Source: Bryobacterales bacterium
GTDB taxonomy: Bacteria; Acidobacteriota; Terriglobia; Bryobacterales; Bryobacteraceae
Direction of reading: 5' to 3'
Length of the DNA: 9,244 bases
Assembly: GCA_025353235.1 (NCBI GenBank)
Contig: JANXQZ010000843.1
Coordinates: 1 to 9,244, forward strand
Below are positions 7,067 through 9,244 of the stretch, piece by piece. The notes under the pieces are model-generated. The model saw only the letters and a program-made list of their open reading frames with translations. It did no database searches and was not told the origin of the DNA. How positions within the stretch are numbered: position 1 is the stretch's first letter; the number at the start of each line of letters is the position of its first letter. The position numbers and the translations under genes were made by a program.

Positions 7067-7522
7067 CTATGCGTTCGCAGTGTTGTCCCGCAAATGCTTC
7101 ATGTGAGTATGAGCCAGCTCGACATCCGGGTATTGTTCCTCCAAAATGGCCCGAATCTTCTCTGGAAGCGGCTGAGCCAGCGCGTCATGATACTTGTGCA
7201 CTGACAGGTCCTCTCCCCGCTCGGCCTCCACCAGCAACTCGTGTTCGCTATTGCCGGTTAGAGCGCCCTTGATGGCGATCCAGCCGCCGTGCAGCTTCCC
7301 GGCCAAACCCGCCGAATGTTCGGGCACGCCGCCTGCTTCCTCCACGGCCTCCTGCAATTCCTTGGCGAACTTTGCTCGCTGGCGGGCGTACTCCTCGAAA
7401 GTGTTCTTGAGCGTTGGATCGGTTTGGACGGAATCGGCTGCAGCGCGGAATCCCGCTTCTGCATCCTTGCAGACCGATATCACTTCGTTCACGGCGGAAA
7501 AATCGATGGTGTCGTCGAGCAT
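7067..7522 (-). CDS. PA2169/DUF2383-family four-helix-bundle protein
   Basis: A 151-residue soluble, mostly helical protein. The landmarks are VNEVISVCKDAEAGFRAAAD (about 11-30), FEEYARQRAKFAKELQEAV (42-60), the GG-x-PEHSAGLAGKLHGGW turn (64-81), and LLVEAERGEDLSVHKYHDAL (96-115). These match the PA2169/DUF2383 family, which is ferritin-like in fold and rich in conserved Glu and His that could bind metal. Members are of unknown function; they often sit near stress or redox genes, though that link is an inference. It lacks a signal peptide and membrane segments. The gene lies 34 nt downstream of a 49-codon ORF and 24 nt upstream of the SDR gene, all leftward, suggesting one transcript. Confidence 0.85.
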   Translation of the reverse strand: MLDDTIDFSAVNEVISVCKDAEAGFRAAADSVQTDPTLKNTFEEYARQRAKFAKELQEAVEEAGGVPEHSAGLAGKLHGGWIAIKGALTGNSEHELLVEAERGEDLSVHKYHDALAQPLPEKIRAILEEQYPDVELAHTHMKHLRDNTANA

Positions 7523-7556
7523 AGTCGTTGGACTGTCTCGACCGGCAGAGTGTTTC

Positions 7557-7706
7557 CTAACCGCCTGACTGGCCTTCGTCCTCCAATCTGGGCGGGTCGG
7601 CGTGTTCGGTAGTCTGGCCTTTGATCTTGTCCCGCAGAAGGTCGCTGTCGGCGGGGCTGTGGGTTGCTGGCGTGTCCTGCTTTGGTTCAGCGTGGTTTTC
7701 AGGCAT
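7557..7706 (-). CDS. Predicted 49-aa acidic hydrophilic small protein
   Basis: On the minus strand an ATG at 7706 opens 49 codons ending at TAG (7559-7557). The peptide starts [20 protein letters not shown], continues [20 protein letters not shown] and ends LEDEGQSGG. It has no cysteine or aromatic residues, is rich in Asp, Glu, Pro and Thr, and is likely disordered. The DKIKGQT segment faintly recalls CsbD-like stress proteins, but the rest does not fit and I assign no family. Third-position bases are mostly G or C, as in real genes here. A GGGA lies just upstream but very close to the ATG. Spacing of 34 nt to the DUF2383 start fits an operon. A rightward frame over the same DNA is discounted because its product looks like an antisense shadow. 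Confidence 0.5.
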   Translation of the reverse strand: MPENHAEPKQDTPATHSPADSDLLRDKIKGQTTEHADPPRLEDEGQSGG

Positions 7707-7736
7707 ATCCCATCATCGCGCCGCTACGATAGAGAA

Positions 7737-8927
7737 GTGTCCATTGACGAACAGCTTTCCATTCTCAAGAAGGGTCTGGCGGACCTGATCCGGGAAGCAG
7801 ACTTGCGCGAGCGCCTGATTCAATCCGAGAAGTCCGGGCGACCTCTGCGCGTGAAGGCTGGTTTTGATCCCACCGCACCCGATCTGCATTTAGGACACAC
7901 TGTGCTGCTTCGCAAGATGAAACATTTTCAGGATCTGGGGCACATTCCAATCTTCGTTATTGGCGACTCTACTGCGCTGATCGGCGATCCTACCGGGCGC
8001 AACATAACTCGGCCGCCAATGACGGCGGAAGAGATCGCAGCTAACGCAGAAACTTACAAGACTCAGGTATTCAAGATTCTCGATCCGGCCCGGACAGAGG
8101 TCCGCTTTAATAGCGAATGGCTGGCTCAGCTTCGTTTCGAAGATATGGTCCGGCTCTGCTCAAAGTACACCGTGGCCCGAATCATGGAGCGCGATGACTT
8201 CACGAAGCGCTATCGCGAAGGGGCGGCAATTTCGATGCATGAACTGCTGTATCCGCTCGCGCAAGGGTACGATTCCGTGGCCTTGGCCTGCGACGTGGAG
8301 ATGGGCGGTACGGACCAGAGATTCAACCTGCTAGTGGGCCGCGAGCTGCAGCGCGACTTCGGTCAAGCTCCGCAAATTGTAGCTACGGTGCCACTGCTGG
8401 AAGGCACCGACGGCGTAGAGAAGATGTCGAAGTCGAAAGGCAATTACATCGGAATTACGGAGCCGCCGAAAGTGATGTTTCGGAAGGTGATGCAGATCAG
8501 CGACGATCTGATGTGGCGGTACTACGAACTGCTCACGGATGCGACCCTGCAAGAGATCGCGGCTATGCGCGCCTCGGATCAGCCGATGCAGCACAAGATG
8601 GCTCTGGCGTCTCGCATCATCGCGGATTATTATTCGGAGCAGGCTGCCTCTCAGGCGCGCTCGGACTTTGATCGCGAGGTTCGGCACGGGGATGTTCCCA
8701 GCGATATCGAGACGGCTAGCGTGGCACCCGAGGCAAGCGGCAATTTAGCGAAGCTGCTGGTTTCGTTGAACATGGCGGATTCGCGCACGGATGCGGAGCG
8801 CAAGATCAAGGCTGGCGCGGCAGAAGTTGACGGCGAGAAGCACAGGTCTATGAATTTAGAATTGCAACCTGGCCGGAGTTATCTGCTTCATCTTGGGAAG
8901 AAGTGGAAAAGGATAGTTGTTGGGTAA
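7737..8927 (+). CDS. tyrS: Tyrosyl-tRNA synthetase (KMSKS type)
   Basis: Cytoplasmic class I enzyme that charges tRNA-Tyr. From the GTG at 7737 the product is 396 residues. The nucleotide-binding HIGH-type motif is HLGH at 51-54 in [15 protein letters not shown]; the tyrosine-site region includes QGYDS (176-180) and GGTDQRFN (190-197). The second ATP motif is KMSKSKGN at 229-236, which places it with the KMSKS (TyrZ-like) group and not the KFGKT group of E. coli TyrS. An S4-type RNA-binding domain closes the protein (about 330-392). GTG 7737 is chosen because family proteins begin near [12 protein letters not shown]; the 45 upstream codons in frame (from 7602) lie antisense to a likely small gene and look non-coding. 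No good Shine-Dalgarno is visible. Only 30 nt separate this start from the divergent 49-aa ORF. The last 80 nt overlap the convergent hemY/hemG-type gene. Confidence 0.96.
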   Translation: MSIDEQLSILKKGLADLIREADLRERLIQSEKSGRPLRVKAGFDPTAPDLHLGHTVLLRKMKHFQDLGHIPIFVIGDSTALIGDPTGRNITRPPMTAEEIAANAETYKTQVFKILDPARTEVRFNSEWLAQLRFEDMVRLCSKYTVARIMERDDFTKRYREGAAISMHELLYPLAQGYDSVALACDVEMGGTDQRFNLLVGRELQRDFGQAPQIVATVPLLEGTDGVEKMSKSKGNYIGITEPPKVMFRKVMQISDDLMWRYYELLTDATLQEIAAMRASDQPMQHKMALASRIIADYYSEQAASQARSDFDREVRHGDVPSDIETASVAPEASGNLAKLLVSLNMADSRTDAERKIKAGAAEVDGEKHRSMNLELQPGRSYLLHLGKKWKRIVVG

Positions 8928-9244
8928 TCGACTGTGCGGCTTCTTTGCCGGACCGAATGCAATCTGGAATGCCAATGCCGTGGAAGCCGTTCCCACCCAG
9001 AGTAATGCCCGGGAGCCGACGCATGAGAAACTCGATCTCTTCAACGCGCTTTGCATGCCCCACCGTGTATTGCGCCATGGATTGCTTCCAGCGGGTCACG
9101 TTTGAAAAGACAGGTTTGGTCTTCACTCCCATGATCTCGCGCAGTTCGTCCTGTGCGCTTTGCAGCAGTTCCTCATCGTTGAGCCCCATCGACGCCCCGC
9201 CGAAGAAACAGCGCAGCAAGACCTTGTCGTCAGCGGCCCGATGA
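8848..9244 (-). CDS. Protoporphyrinogen oxidase, C-terminal part (5' end beyond the window)
   Basis: The minus-strand frame is open from the right edge to a TAG at 8850-8848, giving about 131 C-terminal residues. It enters as [17 protein letters not shown] and carries the hallmark C-terminal FAD-contact block [25 protein letters not shown] of HemY/HemG-type flavoprotein oxidases. These convert protoporphyrinogen IX to protoporphyrin IX (or coproporphyrinogen III to coproporphyrin III in the alternative route), a late oxygen-dependent step in heme synthesis. After SGKEAAQSI come about 25 polar residues that end inside the 3' end of tyrS; this tail is longer than usual and read from the strand opposite the S4 domain. 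The gene is commonly named hemG or hemY. Which substrate it prefers cannot be told from this fragment. Confidence 0.88.
   Translation of the reverse strand, partial: HRAADDKVLLRCFFGGASMGLNDEELLQSAQDELREIMGVKTKPVFSNVTRWKQSMAQYTVGHAKRVEEIEFLMRRLPGITLGGNGFHGIGIPDCIRSGKEAAQSITQQLSFSTSSQDEADNSGQVAILNS

Noticed and set aside
6587..7204. 205-codon frame opposite the SDR and DUF2383 genes
   Set aside because: It runs antisense across two convincing genes and their gap; composition (many His, Val, Leu) is that of a reversed coding strand.
7602..7736. Longer tyrS reading frame starting 45 codons upstream
   Set aside because: The extra residues do not resemble a TyrRS N-terminus, and the DNA is antisense to a better-looking small ORF; family proteins start near [12 protein letters not shown].
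1..9244. tRNA genes, CRISPR arrays, transposases, toxin-antitoxin or phage genes
   Set aside because: I looked for TTCGA-type T-arms, spaced direct repeats and typical proteins on both strands and recognised none.

Overview
The window reads as a stretch of chromosome from a GC-moderate (high 50s % by eye), Gram-negative, aerobic bacterium. The closest match in style is Acidobacteriota (Terriglobia/Koribacter-like). The reasons are the lysS then LolC/E-type permease arrangement, the [14 protein letters not shown] variant in LysS, the KMSKS-type TyrRS, an Omp85/POTRA protein, a DUF2383 protein, and compact two-hairpin intergenic repeats. This assignment is inferred from remembered family features, not from a search. 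Most genes are housekeeping or cell-envelope genes. I see no phage, transposase, CRISPR, toxin-antitoxin or defence module.

Layout, left to right. Positions 1-696 have no convincing complete gene. At the left edge a leftward gene may begin (M-S-E-E-L). The region also holds a 43-nt two-hairpin repeat (436-478) and an 81-nt nested inverted repeat (569-649) just upstream of lysS. Next comes a rightward block: lysS (697-2103, TTG start), a LolC/LolE-family lipoprotein-export permease overlapping it by 17 nt (2087-3313), an 80-aa hydrophilic protein of unknown function (3317-3559), and the 3' remnant of an alpha/beta hydrolase that has lost its 5' part (3608-3844). A weak terminator-like hairpin follows (3932-3959). 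After a gene-poor gap of about 590 nt comes a secreted five-POTRA protein with an unusually short C-terminal region (4434-6221).

A second two-hairpin repeat, again 43 nt (6229-6271), fills the gap between that gene and a convergent leftward block. Read in the direction of transcription, this block is a 49-aa acidic ORF (7706-7557), a DUF2383/PA2169-type four-helix protein (7522-7067) and a glucose-1-dehydrogenase-like SDR oxidoreductase (7042-6275). Diverging from it is tyrS (GTG start at 7737, to 8927). The 3' end of tyrS overlaps by 80 nt the 3' end of a convergent protoporphyrinogen oxidase gene (hemY/hemG type), which runs off the right edge.

Functionally, lysS and tyrS charge tRNAs. The LolC/E-like permease and the POTRA protein point to outer-membrane lipoprotein and protein traffic. 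HemY/HemG acts late in heme synthesis. The leftward trio may be a small stress or redox operon, but that is only inferred. The observations most worth a second look are the paired two-hairpin repeats with conserved architecture but different stem sequences, the nested palindrome upstream of lysS, the POTRA protein without a recognisable full barrel, the shortened LysS insertion, the decayed hydrolase, and the 49-aa ORF hidden opposite the tyrS leader.
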